Source: Deltaproteobacteria bacterium (lineage in GTDB: Bacteria; Desulfobacterota; Syntrophia; Syntrophales; Smithellaceae). From it: a stretch of 42,195 nt of DNA. A program made the translations under genes and the position numbers. The DNA lies in assembly GCA_022710585.1 (NCBI GenBank), contig JAKLGV010000024.1:1-42195 (forward strand), in the 5' to 3' direction. Below the pieces are notes generated by a model. That model did not search any database. It was not told where the DNA came from and worked only from the letters and a program-made list of their open reading frames with translations. This document shows positions 10,078 to 18,697 of this stretch, one piece after another (the first letter of the stretch is position 1; each line of letters opens with the position of its first letter).

Positions 10078-10653
10078 ATGGAAACAGCATTAGGCATAAT
10101 CATTGGCATCGGTTTAAGCGCGGCGTGCGGGTTCCGCGTTTTTGTGCCGCTGCTGATTATGAATCTGGCCGCCTTGAGCGGACAACTTCATTTGCCGGAA
10201 AACTTTTCCTGGATTGGCAGCACTTACGCCACGATGGCCTTCGGCTCGGCAACGGTTGTGGAAATTATCGGCTATTACGTTCCCGGTGTGGATCATCTGC
10301 TGGATGTGATTGCTACGCCCGCCGCGGTGGTTGCCGGAACGCTGACCACGGCATCCATGGCCGTAGATCTGCCGCCTTTTCTCAAATGGACACTGGCGCT
10401 GATTGCCGGAGGCGGAATAGCGGGACTGGTGCAGGGATCGACAGTCGCGCTGCGCGCGAAATCCTCCATGGCCACGGCCGGCGCTGGAAATCCTTTTTTT
10501 GCAACTTTTGAACTGGCCGGCGCGATTTTCATTGCGGTGCTGGCGATTATGGTGCCCGTGCTTTGCCTGATCTGCGTCGCGGTGTTTTGTTTTTTTATTT
10601 TCAGAAAAATAGGCCGGTTGATTTTCGGGAGACGGCCGTCACAAGCAGGTTAA
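10078..10653 (+). CDS. DUF4126 family integral membrane protein
   Basis: This 191-residue protein has about five or six hydrophobic segments and short glycine-rich loops. The family pattern is recognisable: GIGLSAACGFRVFVPLL at the start, EIIGYYVPGVDHLLDVIATP in the middle, and the GTLTTASMAVDLPPFLKWTLALIAG region. Members are inner-membrane proteins of unknown function, present across Proteobacteria. The start at 10078 fits the family length; a frame extending to 9994 would begin inside the -35 box. The gene stands alone and is followed by a stem-loop shared with the convergent gene. Confidence 0.75.
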   Translation: METALGIIIGIGLSAACGFRVFVPLLIMNLAALSGQLHLPENFSWIGSTYATMAFGSATVVEIIGYYVPGVDHLLDVIATPAAVVAGTLTTASMAVDLPPFLKWTLALIAGGGIAGLVQGSTVALRAKSSMATAGAGNPFFATFELAGAIFIAVLAIMVPVLCLICVAVFCFFIFRKIGRLIFGRRPSQAG

Positions 10654-10675
10654 ATAATCGGAAGATGATCGATGA

Positions 10676-10723
10676 TAAGGGATATGTTCCGATTTAATCA
10701 TCAGAACATATCCCTTAAGTTTT
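10676..10723. terminator. Stem-loop between convergent genes, likely terminator
   Basis: A perfect 14-bp inverted repeat (arms 10676-10689 and 10704-10717, 14-base loop) lies between the ends of the DUF4126 gene and the convergent lipoprotein gene. On the plus strand it is followed by AGTTTT; the minus strand has no T run. It best serves the plus-strand gene. Confidence 0.65.
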
Positions 10724-10740
10724 AAATGAATCTGTAAATA

Positions 10741-11403
10741 TTACTTAGCTGCAGGAGCGGCGGGAGCAGGAACTGCCGGTGCCGGTGTGGCTGCCGGAGC
10801 AGCAGGTGCTGGAGCCGCCGCGGGAGCGCTCATCCCCAGCGTTTCCATGATTTTCCCTGCTTTCTCTTTCAGGGAATTTGCGCCGTTGACGGCATCCATA
10901 AAGTTTCCGCCGGTGAAGCTCTGCTGGACTTTGCCCCATTCATCATGAACAGAAGCAAGACCGGCTTTGGCTTCTTCAAGCTTTTCTTTGGTCAGATTGG
11001 CCGGAAGCTTTTTGGCTTTGGCCAGTTCGTCCACTTTGGCTTTAATCTCTTCAAACATTTTGGGGAGGTTCTGGCTCATTTCCGCCCATTTTTTGGTGAG
11101 CTCTTCCTTCTTGGCTTGTGCGGCTGCCAGGACTTCTTTGGCTTTGCCGGTCAGCGCGGTTGCCTCTTCCAGAGCGGCTTTGTATTCGCCTTTGGTGAAT
11201 TTATCCTTCACCGATGCCAGCGCATCGTCCAGAGATTTGACTTCATCGGGCACGATCTTCACGGCCTCGGCTTTCGTCGCGTTGACCGCTTCTTCCGCCG
11301 CCTTAATGGCCACATCCGCGGCGTTCTTGCCGCCGGAGCAGGACATCAGAAAAAATACACTTACAAACAATGCCATTGCCAAACAAAAAATTTTCTTCGT
11401 CAT
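10741..11403 (-). CDS. Helical lipoprotein with Ala/Pro-rich tail
   Basis: A signal peptide ends in the lipobox LMSC (Cys22). Residues 25-190 are almost entirely charged, alanine-rich helix with repeated KAKEVLAAAQAKKEEL-like segments, which suggests a helical bundle or coiled coil. The last 30 residues are an Ala/Pro low-complexity stretch that could span or touch the cell wall. No enzyme motif is seen and I do not recognise a named family with confidence. GGGAG precedes the ATG by 7 bases. A similar Ala/Pro tail occurs in the small lipoprotein at 25627-25854. Confidence 0.7.
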   Translation of the reverse strand: MTKKIFCLAMALFVSVFFLMSCSGGKNAADVAIKAAEEAVNATKAEAVKIVPDEVKSLDDALASVKDKFTKGEYKAALEEATALTGKAKEVLAAAQAKKEELTKKWAEMSQNLPKMFEEIKAKVDELAKAKKLPANLTKEKLEEAKAGLASVHDEWGKVQQSFTGGNFMDAVNGANSLKEKAGKIMETLGMSAPAAAPAPAAPAATPAPAVPAPAAPAAK

Positions 11404-11447
11404 GATGATTCTCCCTTTCCTTAAATTTTTGTTAATGGAATTTATGT

Positions 11448-11466
11448 TTACCTTACCGGAAGGTAA
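11448..11466. repeat. Small inverted repeat upstream of the lipoprotein gene
   Basis: TTACCTT and AAGGTAA flank a 5-base ACCGG centre, 45-63 bases before the lipoprotein start at 11403. Its position could suit an operator, but no regulator is recognised. Confidence 0.35.
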
Positions 11467-11737
11467 CTGACTATCTTTGTCTGTTTACCCTCTTTTTTTC
11501 TATGCCTGATCGTAATGCCCGACTTCACCTCCTTTTTTTGCTTTTTCTTATTGCTTTTTCTTCAATGAGTCAATTGAAAAAAATATTCAGGCTTTTTGTA
11601 AGAGAATAGTCATGACGGCGAGAATCATCAGCACTTTATGGGGCCTAATCAGCATCATGGATTCGCACATAAATTGTGTGTTACTATTTTCATTTTTCAA
11701 AGTTGGAATAAGCGCTGGAATAAACGCCAAGATGTTC

Positions 11738-11766
11738 TTGACAGACGGGGGGCGCTTTCCTATACT
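11738..11766 (+). promoter_or_regulatory. Consensus sigma-70 promoter for the Fe-S protein gene
   Basis: TTGACA (11738-11743), a 17-bp GC-rich spacer, and TATACT (11761-11766). Predicted start near 11773, leaving a leader of about 70 bases before the ATG at 11844, with AGAGGAAAC as the ribosome site region. Confidence 0.82.
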
Positions 11767-11843
11767 TGCCGCAAATGACAGAATAGCTCTAACCCAAATA
11801 AACCAACTTGAGCTTTAAAAAGCACAGAAGAGGAAACTGAAAG

Positions 11844-12983
11844 ATGAATGTTGATGAAAAATATCAAAAAGCCGGGCAGATCATCAGTACAGCCGGGGGC
11901 ACGCCGCTTCCCGTCAATGACACATTGGTAAAACTCCTGAAATACTTTATCAGAGAAGATGAACTTGATTTTATCGCCGCTTTTGCAGAAAAGAAATCCC
12001 AGACGATGGAGCAATTGAAGCAGTCCAGCGGTTTGACGGAAGATGAAATCAATAAAAAAGTGAAAGATCTGGCGGGCAGGGGCGTTATCTTCAATCAGCC
12101 CAACAGCAAGGGCATCATGGTTTTCAGGCTGCTGCCGCTGTTTAACGTCGGAACGTTCGAATACAATTTCATGGGCAAGTTGGAGATCAATCAGAGAAAT
12201 AAGGAAATCGCGGCGCTGTTCAATCAGATGTTTGCGGATTTGAACAACATGGTTCAGGACAATTACGATGCGATTATTCCCATGCTGATGGCGGGACCGG
12301 CTATCGACCGAACGGTGCCTGTTTGGGAAAATAAACCCAAAAGCGAGCCGGTTAAAATCGTCATCGATGAAAAACTCGAAGAAGCAAAAGACAGAGTTGT
12401 GCCCTCTCAGCGGGTAGAAGAACTCATTCAGAAGTTTGACGAAATCGCCCTCGGCCACTGTTTCTGTCGCCATTACGAGGATATCAAGGGAAGTCCCTGC
12501 AAACAGACCGACGCCAGGGAGACTTGCTTTACGTTCGGCAAGTCGGCAAAATTTACGTCCGAGCAGGGATTTTCGAGACTGATTTCGAAAGAAGAGGCCC
12601 TGAAAGTCCTGAAAGAAGCCGAGGAAGCGGGTCTGGTGCACAAGGCCTATCATCCCAATTTCGATACCAGCAAGGATGAAACCAGTATCTGCAACTGCTG
12701 CCGGTGTTGCTGCGGCAACGCCGTGGATCATATGATCGCGCCCATCGCCAATGTGACCAATTTTATGGCCGTGGTGAACGATGACCTCTGCATCGGTTGC
12801 GGCACCTGCGTGAAGAAATGTCACACGTACGCCGCTTACTTAAATGACGACAAGAAGGCCCGCCGGAAGGAAGACCGCTGCATCGGATGCGGCGTCTGCG
12901 CGCATTTCTGTCCGCAAAACGCGATCACCATGGTGAAAGGCGCGGAAAGAATTGTGAGGATACAGCCGCCGAAGCGTAAATGA
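11844..12983 (+). CDS. Multi-cluster 4Fe-4S protein with N-terminal winged-helix-like domain
   Basis: This 379-residue cytoplasmic protein has three parts. Residues 30-100 look like a winged-helix domain (EQLKQSSGLTEDEINKKVKD, then an RGVIF wing). Residues 200-292 carry unusual cysteines: Cys206, Cys208, Cys219, Cys228 and then six cysteines in the eight residues 283-290 (CNCCRCCC). The C-terminus is a two-cluster ferredoxin, Cys316/319/322/326 and Cys346/349/352/356, for two 4Fe-4S clusters. Related proteins are common in anaerobic Desulfobacterota and methanogens, but I know no assigned reaction. It is probably an electron carrier or Fe-S sensor. It stands alone behind a very strong promoter. 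Confidence 0.8.
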   Translation: MNVDEKYQKAGQIISTAGGTPLPVNDTLVKLLKYFIREDELDFIAAFAEKKSQTMEQLKQSSGLTEDEINKKVKDLAGRGVIFNQPNSKGIMVFRLLPLFNVGTFEYNFMGKLEINQRNKEIAALFNQMFADLNNMVQDNYDAIIPMLMAGPAIDRTVPVWENKPKSEPVKIVIDEKLEEAKDRVVPSQRVEELIQKFDEIALGHCFCRHYEDIKGSPCKQTDARETCFTFGKSAKFTSEQGFSRLISKEEALKVLKEAEEAGLVHKAYHPNFDTSKDETSICNCCRCCCGNAVDHMIAPIANVTNFMAVVNDDLCIGCGTCVKKCHTYAAYLNDDKKARRKEDRCIGCGVCAHFCPQNAITMVKGAERIVRIQPPKRK

Positions 12984-13036
12984 TGATTGGCGCGACAATA
13001 TTAATCGCGTTGGGATATCTCTTTCATTAAAAGGGG

Positions 13037-14251
13037 CTATTTGACTTTTTGGCGAAGCACAGCGCCAACCGGCGCTTCATTTTCCAGAGGCAGATAAATC
13101 TGATTATCATTATTTGCTTCGCTGAGCATTTTTCCGTTTACATCAATAAATGTGCTCGTATCGATGGAGATTGTTTTATCAGGCAGCAGCAATTCTATTT
13201 CATTACCCGCGACCAGATGATTCCGGACGCCGATCAGCATTCTCTTTCTGCTGGGATCATATTTCAGGACTATTCCCGCCGGTTCATGAGTCTGAACATA
13301 TTTGATGTCCGGATTCGTTTCGTTTATTTTCTCTTCGGCAAAAGCAAAGCCGGTGGTATAACCGCGGTTGGAAACGGTTTCCAGTTCATCAATCCATTCC
13401 CGGCGGCACTGATCATTTTCTTTCTCCCGCATCAGGGCGTTAAGCGCCTGACGATAGGTTCGTGTGACCACCGCGACATAATACGCCGATTTCATTCGGC
13501 CTTCGATTTTCAGACTGGCGACGCCGGAGGCCAGAACCTCGGGCAGATATTCTATAATGCATAAATCTTTAGAGCTGAGCAGGTAACTGTAGTGGTCATC
13601 TTCCTGCAGAATCAGAGGATCATCCGGCCTGGTTGATTCGTAAAGCTTGTACTCCCAGCGGCAGGGCTGGGAGCAATCGCCTTCGTTGGCGCTGCGGCGG
13701 TTACGAAAAGCTGAAAGATAGCAGCGGCCGGAGTAGGCCATGCACATTGCGCCGTGGATGAAAATTTCCAGCTCCATTTCCGGAACAGCCGAGGCGATTT
13801 CACCAACTTCTTTTAAATTGAGTTCGCGTGCCAGGACAATGCGCCGGACGCCCTGTTCCTTCCAGAAATGTACCGCTTCGATGTTCGTGGTATTGGCCTG
13901 CGTGCTCAAGTGAATCGGCAGTTGCGGCGCCAGATTTCGGGCAAGTTTCAGCATTCCCGGTTCGCTGACAATCAGAGCATCGACGCCGACTTGGGCCACT
14001 TCGGGAATGATTTTCTTTGCTCTTTGCAAGTCGGTATTGCGGGCAAAAGTATTAGCGGCAGCATAAACTTTGGCTCCTTTGGCGTGCGCTTCCCAGACGC
14101 CCGCGGCTAAATCGGTCATGGACATTTCCGATGAACTGGCCCTTAAACTCAACCCTTCCACGCCGACATAAACGGCATCCGCTCCATAGAGCAGGGCCGT
14201 GCGCAGTTTTTCCAGGTTTCCGGCGGGGATCAGCAATTCCGGACGATGCAT
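13037..14251 (-). CDS. Peptidase U32 family protein, probably a tRNA/rRNA hydroxylation (TrhP-like) factor
   Basis: The protein has 404 residues. The U32 signature is clear: the run EIFIHGAMCMAYSGRCYLSAF contains Cys170 and Cys177, followed by Cys193 and Cys197 in GDCSQPCRW, the four cysteines conserved in the family. The opening PELLIPAGNLEKLRTALLYG is a TIM-barrel start. Despite the old peptidase name, characterised members TrhP (YegQ) and RlhA use prephenate for hydroxycytidine or hydroxyuridine formation in RNA. The size and C-terminal extension favour TrhP over RlhA or the UbiU/V pair. It lies 11 bp behind recO at the end of the pyr operon. Confidence 0.85.
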   Translation of the reverse strand: MHRPELLIPAGNLEKLRTALLYGADAVYVGVEGLSLRASSSEMSMTDLAAGVWEAHAKGAKVYAAANTFARNTDLQRAKKIIPEVAQVGVDALIVSEPGMLKLARNLAPQLPIHLSTQANTTNIEAVHFWKEQGVRRIVLARELNLKEVGEIASAVPEMELEIFIHGAMCMAYSGRCYLSAFRNRRSANEGDCSQPCRWEYKLYESTRPDDPLILQEDDHYSYLLSSKDLCIIEYLPEVLASGVASLKIEGRMKSAYYVAVVTRTYRQALNALMREKENDQCRREWIDELETVSNRGYTTGFAFAEEKINETNPDIKYVQTHEPAGIVLKYDPSRKRMLIGVRNHLVAGNEIELLLPDKTISIDTSTFIDVNGKMLSEANNDNQIYLPLENEAPVGAVLRQKVK

Positions 14252-14262
14252 ATCAATTTTCC

Positions 14263-15036
14263 TTATGCGCAGTATTTGCGCACCTGTTCCATGACTTTCA
14301 GCGATTTGACTTCCCGTCCCAGGACGTGAGTAATGAAGCTGGTGAGAATGCAGCGCGACTCGATGGCCAGAGACTGCGTCAGAGCGACAAGCTTGATTTT
14401 ATCAATATCCATTTTTTTCCCCAGGAGCAAGGTGCGAACGGTGCCCGCCGAGATGGGCTGTTCGTATCGCGGAACTTTGGCGCAGGCGCCGCATTTGATG
14501 CCGCCCTCCTGGGCATGAAAATAATAGGCGTTCCCGTTGGTCACCGGCGTTTTACAGACGATGCAGTGCTCCAGAACCGGGTCAAATCCCGCCAGCTTTA
14601 ATAGGCGCATTTCAAAAAAGCGCACAAGGGTGTCCGATGCTTTTTCCTTTCCCAGCAGGAGAAGAAAGTCCCGCAGAAGTTCGAAGATTTTTTCATTCTT
14701 TTTCCCTTCCGGGCTGAAGTGATCCGTGAGGTCAATAAAATAGGAAGCGATTAAAGTCTTTTCCATATCCTGACGGATGGCGGGAAAGTGGTCGATGATA
14801 TCGCAGGATTCAATGAAGGCCAGCATATCACGGCTTTTACGGGTAAAGATGATATTCGTCAGGGAAAAAGGCTCAAAGACATTGGCAAACCTTTTCTTGC
14901 TTCTTTTGGCGCCTTTGGCGATACCCTTGAGTTTGCCGAAGTCGTGGCTGTAGAAGGTGACGATTAAATCCGATTCGCTGTAATTCAGAGTGCGCAGGAC
15001 GAATCCGGTTGTTTTTGACTGTTCCCTAACGGCCAT
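14263..15036 (-). CDS. recO: DNA repair protein RecO
   Basis: RecO mediates loading of RecA with RecF and RecR and anneals single strands. The 257-residue protein has the N-terminal OB fold (TTGFVLRTLNYSESDLIVTF, GKLKGIAKGAKRSKKRF) and a helical C-terminal half. Zinc-finger cysteines are present as Cys158/Cys161 and Cys182/Cys185; this finger is found in Bacillus- and Deinococcus-type RecO and is lost in E. coli. It overlaps the end of pyrC by 11 bp, so it is probably co-transcribed with the pyrimidine genes. Confidence 0.95.
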   Translation of the reverse strand: MAVREQSKTTGFVLRTLNYSESDLIVTFYSHDFGKLKGIAKGAKRSKKRFANVFEPFSLTNIIFTRKSRDMLAFIESCDIIDHFPAIRQDMEKTLIASYFIDLTDHFSPEGKKNEKIFELLRDFLLLLGKEKASDTLVRFFEMRLLKLAGFDPVLEHCIVCKTPVTNGNAYYFHAQEGGIKCGACAKVPRYEQPISAGTVRTLLLGKKMDIDKIKLVALTQSLAIESRCILTSFITHVLGREVKSLKVMEQVRKYCA

Positions 15037-16324
15037 CGTACTTTATTTCACCGCCGACAATGGTCAGAATAACTTTGCCCTGCATCTGGCGTCCATTGAA
15101 AGGAGAATTCTTTCCGCGGGAGCGGAATGTCTGCACATCAACCGTCCATGGACGCAGAGGATCAATCACCGTAATGTCGGCGTCCGCGCCCGTCACCAGC
15201 GTTCCTTTGGGCAGATTTAAAATGCGCGCGGGATTCAAACTCATTCTGGCGATGAGCTCCGGCCAGGTGAGAATTTTACTGTGGATGAGATTCAGACTGA
15301 GCCCCAGTGATGTTTCCAGGCCGCTGATGCCGTTGGCGGCGTATTCAAATTCGACTTCTTTATCCGTGCGTCCGTGAGGGGCATGGTCGCAGGCAATGGC
15401 GTCAATTGTGCCGTCAGCCAGTCCTTCTTTAATGGCATGGACATCCCGTTCAGTCCGCAGGGGAGGATTGACTTTGAAATTTGTGTCGTAGCTTTGCAGC
15501 GATTCATCTTTCAGGGTGAAGTAGTGCGGCGCTGTTTCCGCCGTCACTTTCAGCCCTCTGGCTTTGGCGTCGCGAATCAGGCGAACAGAACCGGCCGTGC
15601 TGACATGGGCGATATGTACAGCCGTCTTCGTGAATTCGGCGATTAAAATATCGCGGGCAATCATGGCTTCTTCGGCGATCGCAGGGATTCCATTCAGCCC
15701 CAGGATGGTGGAATAATACCCTTCGTTCATGACGCCATTTGCGGAAAGATGAATGTCTTCGCAGTGCGAAATGATCGGCAGTTGCAGGGAATGGGCATAC
15801 TCCATGGCCCGGCGCATCAAGCCGGCGTTCATCACCGGTTTGCCATCATCGGAAAGCGCGACAATGCCCGCTTCCTTGAGATCCCAGAATTCAGTCAATT
15901 GCGAACCTTCTGAGTTTCTGCTGATCGCGCCGACCGGATAAACGTTGGCCAGCGCTACTTCAGCGGCTTTCCTTCTGATAAACTCTGTAGTCGCGCGGTT
16001 ATCATTAATCGGATTGGTGTTGGGCATGCACGCAATTGACGTGAAACCGCCGGTGACCGCGGCGGTGACTCCGGTCGCAATGGTTTCTTTGTATTCATAG
16101 CCCGGCTCGCGCAGATGCGTATGCATATCAATCAGGCCGGGGACCAGAATCATCCCTTCCAGGTCAATCAATTCGGTTATTTTCTCCGTATCTTTAGATC
16201 TGGTTGACCTGGCGAGATTGTTGCCCGTTTTTATGATCCTGCCGTTTTCCAGAAGGACGTCAAGACGGGAATCTATTTTCTGTGCGGGATCAATGATGCG
16301 GGCGCCGGTTAACAAAAGTTTCAT
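15026..16324 (-). CDS. pyrC: Dihydroorotase
   Basis: Dihydroorotase closes carbamoyl aspartate to dihydroorotate, step three of UMP synthesis. The 432-residue size and sequence indicate the type I (Bacillus-like) amidohydrolase. Metal ligands His68 and His70 are in [10 protein letters not shown], and further marks are [26 protein letters not shown] and the catalytic CDHAPHG. It is an active-looking enzyme, not the non-catalytic PyrC' form. The start overlaps the end of pyrB by 4 bp and the end overlaps recO by 11 bp. Confidence 0.97.
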   Translation of the reverse strand: MKLLLTGARIIDPAQKIDSRLDVLLENGRIIKTGNNLARSTRSKDTEKITELIDLEGMILVPGLIDMHTHLREPGYEYKETIATGVTAAVTGGFTSIACMPNTNPINDNRATTEFIRRKAAEVALANVYPVGAISRNSEGSQLTEFWDLKEAGIVALSDDGKPVMNAGLMRRAMEYAHSLQLPIISHCEDIHLSANGVMNEGYYSTILGLNGIPAIAEEAMIARDILIAEFTKTAVHIAHVSTAGSVRLIRDAKARGLKVTAETAPHYFTLKDESLQSYDTNFKVNPPLRTERDVHAIKEGLADGTIDAIACDHAPHGRTDKEVEFEYAANGISGLETSLGLSLNLIHSKILTWPELIARMSLNPARILNLPKGTLVTGADADITVIDPLRPWTVDVQTFRSRGKNSPFNGRQMQGKVILTIVGGEIKYDGR

Positions 16325-17247
16325 TCGCTACCTCCGGTGAGCAGATACAGCAGAGCCATTCGCACCGCCACGCCTTTGTTCACCTGATCGAGAATGACCG
16401 AACAGGAAGGATCGTCGGCAATGTCCGGTGATATTTCCACGCCGCGGTTGATCGGTCCCGGATGCATAACAATGACATCTTTTTTCGCCAGTTTGACGTT
16501 ATGGCGGTTCAGGCAGAAATGCTGGGCGTATTCCCGCAGCGACGGAAAAATGTTCTGCTTTTGTCGCTCCAGTTGAATGCGCAGCATCATGATCACGTCG
16601 GCGCCGGCGATGGCGTCTTCCAGTCGGGAATGAACCTGGACGCCCATTTTTTCAATATCACGCGGCAGCATGGTGGCGGGTCCGGCCACGACCACACTCG
16701 CGCCCATTTTGGTCAGACCGTAAATATTGGAGCGGGCAACACGGCTGTGCTCGATGTCGCCGATGATCGCCACTTTTAATCCATCGATGCTTCCCTTGCG
16801 TTCCTTGATGGTCATCATATCCAGAAGCGCCTGCGTCGGGTGCTCGTGCGCGCCGTCGCCGGCATTGATGATAGATTGTTTGACCAGACTGGCCAGCAGA
16901 TGCGGCGCTCCGGCGGCACTGTGGCGGATGACAATGACATCGGGGTTCATAGCTTCCAGGTTGCGGGCGGTGTCGATGAGCGTTTCCCCCTTGACGACGG
17001 AGCTGGTGGAGGACGAAATGTTGATGGTGTCGGCGCTCAAGCGTTTGCCGGCTATTTCAAAGGATGTTCGGGTGCGGGTGCTGGCTTCATAAAAAAGATT
17101 AATGACGGTTTTGCCGCGCAAGGTGGGCACTTTCTTGATCGTGCGGGTGGAAATCTCAAGAAAGGACTCGGCTGTTTCCAGGATGAAATTGATTTCATCG
17201 ACGGATAAGTCTTTGATTCCCAGAATGTCTTTTCGTTCAAATTTCAT
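16321..17247 (-). CDS. pyrB: Aspartate carbamoyltransferase catalytic subunit
   Basis: This is the committed step of pyrimidine synthesis: carbamoyl phosphate plus aspartate gives carbamoyl aspartate. The carbamoyl-phosphate motif STRTRTSFE (56-64), the loop HPTQALLD and the aspartate-binding region around [13 protein letters not shown] are present. Length is 308 residues, normal. No pyrI regulatory subunit gene is next to it, so control probably comes from the PyrR attenuator ahead of pyrR. It starts 19 bp after pyrR. Confidence 0.97.
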   Translation of the reverse strand: MKFERKDILGIKDLSVDEINFILETAESFLEISTRTIKKVPTLRGKTVINLFYEASTRTRTSFEIAGKRLSADTINISSSTSSVVKGETLIDTARNLEAMNPDVIVIRHSAAGAPHLLASLVKQSIINAGDGAHEHPTQALLDMMTIKERKGSIDGLKVAIIGDIEHSRVARSNIYGLTKMGASVVVAGPATMLPRDIEKMGVQVHSRLEDAIAGADVIMMLRIQLERQKQNIFPSLREYAQHFCLNRHNVKLAKKDVIVMHPGPINRGVEISPDIADDPSCSVILDQVNKGVAVRMALLYLLTGGSE

Positions 17248-17266
17248 TACAAGCCTTGAACAATAT

Positions 17267-17815
17267 TTATGGTCCCTCTTCGATCACGACTTCATCCACC
17301 CCGCTTTTTTCCACCAGATCCACGCGCACCGCTTCCCAGAGCGAGGAAGGCAGATTCTTGCCTACAAAATCGGCCCGGATGGGCAGTTCGCGGTGGCCGC
17401 GGTCAATTAAAACGGCGAGCTGAATCATTTTGGGACGGCCGAAATCAATTAAGGCGTCCATGGCCGCCCGGATGGTCCGGCCGGTAAAAAGCACGTCGTC
17501 AACGAGGATGACAATTTTACCGTCCAGAGAAAAATTAATTTTCGTCTCCCCGAGACATGGCTTCTTTTTCGATGCCGTGATATCGTCTCGGTAAAGCGTT
17601 ACATCCAGTATGCCCAGCGGAATCTTCCCCTGTTCGATATCGGACATTTTCTTCTGCAGTCTCTGGGCCAGAAAAACGCCGCCGGTCCGGATGCCCACCA
17701 GCACCAGATTTTCCATGCCTTTGTTTTTTTCGAGAATTTCGTAGGCGATCCTGGTCAGACATCGCTCGATTCCCTCTTTGTCCATGACGGTCTTTTTATT
17801 TTTTTGATCAGACAT
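17267..17815 (-). CDS. pyrR: Bifunctional pyr operon attenuator PyrR / uracil phosphoribosyltransferase
   Basis: PyrR binds a leader RNA hairpin when UMP is high and promotes transcription termination; it can also convert uracil plus PRPP to UMP. The 182-residue protein shows the PRPP motif [21 protein letters not shown] (about 102-122), the ALIDFGRP segment and the early [14 protein letters not shown] loop. It is first in the pyr operon and sits directly behind a leader with a PyrR-type hairpin and a terminator, so autoregulation is likely. Gram-negative PyrR proteins without recognisable leaders exist; here the leader is visible. Confidence 0.96.
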   Translation of the reverse strand: MSDQKNKKTVMDKEGIERCLTRIAYEILEKNKGMENLVLVGIRTGGVFLAQRLQKKMSDIEQGKIPLGILDVTLYRDDITASKKKPCLGETKINFSLDGKIVILVDDVLFTGRTIRAAMDALIDFGRPKMIQLAVLIDRGHRELPIRADFVGKNLPSSLWEAVRVDLVEKSGVDEVVIEEGP

Positions 17816-17840
17816 AAGCGCCGACTCCGGGCATGGTTAT

Positions 17841-17873
17841 AAAAAAAGCCTTTCCCTGCTCAGGAAAAGGCTT
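17841..17873 (-). terminator. Intrinsic terminator (attenuator) ahead of pyrR
   Basis: On the minus strand a 13-bp stem (arms 17873-17861 and 17858-17846, one G-U pair, tiny AG loop that would open) is followed directly by seven T bases. It lies 26 bases before the pyrR start and after the promoter, so it must be an attenuator and not an end-of-operon terminator. Confidence 0.85.
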
Positions 17874-17907
17874 GATAATATTTTAATGTTTTTCTTCATC
17901 GCAGTTA

Positions 17908-17940
17908 CCTTTTTCAATCTCGCAGGATTAAATTAAAAGG
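17908..17940 (-). promoter_or_regulatory. PyrR-binding RNA hairpin (anti-antiterminator)
   Basis: The minus strand reads AATCCTGCGAGATT at 17929-17916, matching the PyrR loop consensus ARUCCNGNGAGGYU at all but one base; the differing A keeps pairing because the partner arm is AAUC with GAUU. A longer stem TTTAATC/GATTGAA and an outer CCTTT/AAAGG separated by a 5'-side bulge complete the expected shape. The 3' arm AAAAGG can alternatively pair with CCTTTT in the 5' arm of the terminator, giving an antiterminator. Confidence 0.8.
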
Positions 17941-17955
17941 GTTCAATTTTAATTG

Positions 17956-17984
17956 TCTATATTACTTGGGCGTTAAAGTGTCAA
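17956..17984 (-). promoter_or_regulatory. Sigma-70 promoter of the pyr operon
   Basis: TTGACA (17984-17979) and TATAGA (17961-17956) are separated by 17 bp on the minus strand. Transcription should begin near 17949, some 9 bases before the PyrR-binding hairpin. Confidence 0.85.
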
Positions 17985-18062
17985 GATTAAAATTGAAGTG
18001 AGAGATTCACGCCCCGATTATTTGGATAAAATGCTGTTTTTATAAGGAAACGGGACGTTTTC

Positions 18063-18683
18063 TTAATGCAAAAGATGTCCCAGGCGCTTCCAGCGCAAGT
18101 TGCTTTCCTCGCGGTTCCATGACCAGTAAATGATGAACGCTTTTCCCTCTACGTCCTTCAGAGGCACAAATCCCCAGAACCGGCTGTCCAGACTTTCGTC
18201 GCGGTTATCGCCCATGACGAAGATAGATTTTTCCGGAACCACCACAGGGCCGAAATTATCGCGGGGCTGCAGAGATTTGGGTAAAATCAGGCTGTCGCTG
18301 AAAATTCCGTAGGGATCCTTAAATTCCTGATCATTGATGAATATCTTTTTATTTTTGACTTCGATTTTATCGCCCGCGACACCGATCACTCTTTTAATAA
18401 AATCCTTCGAGCGGTCATTGGGATAAATGAAAACGACGATTTCTCCTCTTTTCGGTTCACTGACGGGAATGATGGTTCTTCTCAAGAGAGGAATCTTGAC
18501 TCCGTAAAGGAACTTGCTGACGAGGATGTGATCGCCCACGAGCAGCGTGGGCACCATGGAACGGGACGGTATTTTATAGGCGCAGACGATGAACGTGCGG
18601 ATAAACAGAGCGATGAGGATCGCGATAATGATGGATTCAACATATTCTTTGACTTTTGATTTCGTTTTTTCTTCGTTAGCCAT
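18063..18683 (-). CDS. lepB: Signal peptidase I
   Basis: Signal peptidase I cuts signal peptides from exported proteins at the outer face of the inner membrane. The 206-residue protein has one N-terminal membrane anchor (about residues 16-36). The catalytic dyad is visible: Ser42 in PSRSMVPTL and Lys97 in FIKRVIG, with MGDNRDESLDSRFWGFVP as box E. AGGAG lies upstream of the ATG with a rather long 11-base gap. It follows the DUF456 gene by 14 bp and ends the yajC-secD-secF run, so translocation and processing enzymes are encoded together. Confidence 0.97.
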   Translation of the reverse strand: MANEEKTKSKVKEYVESIIIAILIALFIRTFIVCAYKIPSRSMVPTLLVGDHILVSKFLYGVKIPLLRRTIIPVSEPKRGEIVVFIYPNDRSKDFIKRVIGVAGDKIEVKNKKIFINDQEFKDPYGIFSDSLILPKSLQPRDNFGPVVVPEKSIFVMGDNRDESLDSRFWGFVPLKDVEGKAFIIYWSWNREESNLRWKRLGHLLH

Positions 18684-18697
18684 GGGCTACATGTCTC

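Larger units (their letters stand above)
11404..11843. other. Divergent intergenic region
   Basis: This 440-bp stretch separates the lipoprotein gene (-) from the Fe-S protein gene (+). It holds a small inverted repeat near the lipoprotein gene, T-rich sequence around 11500-11570, and a consensus promoter at 11738-11766. A 68-codon open frame at 11612-11818 has no ribosome site and runs through the promoter, so it is not called. Confidence 0.6.

Noticed and set aside
10945..11470. Long plus-strand open frames opposite the Ala/Lys-rich lipoprotein
   Set aside because: They mirror the repetitive codons of the minus-strand lipoprotein gene and have no ribosome site.
11612..11818. 68-codon open frame upstream of the Fe-S protein
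   Set aside because: No ribosome site, runs across the consensus promoter at 11738-11766 and has no recognisable features.
12984..13036. Weak palindrome with CGCGA and TCGCG between convergent genes
   Set aside because: Only five pairs, no T run; not enough to call a terminator.
18684..18697. ATG-TAG mini-frame just after the ribosome site of lepB
   Set aside because: Only 2 bases from the Shine-Dalgarno, too close to initiate; probably chance, and the lepB ATG follows directly.
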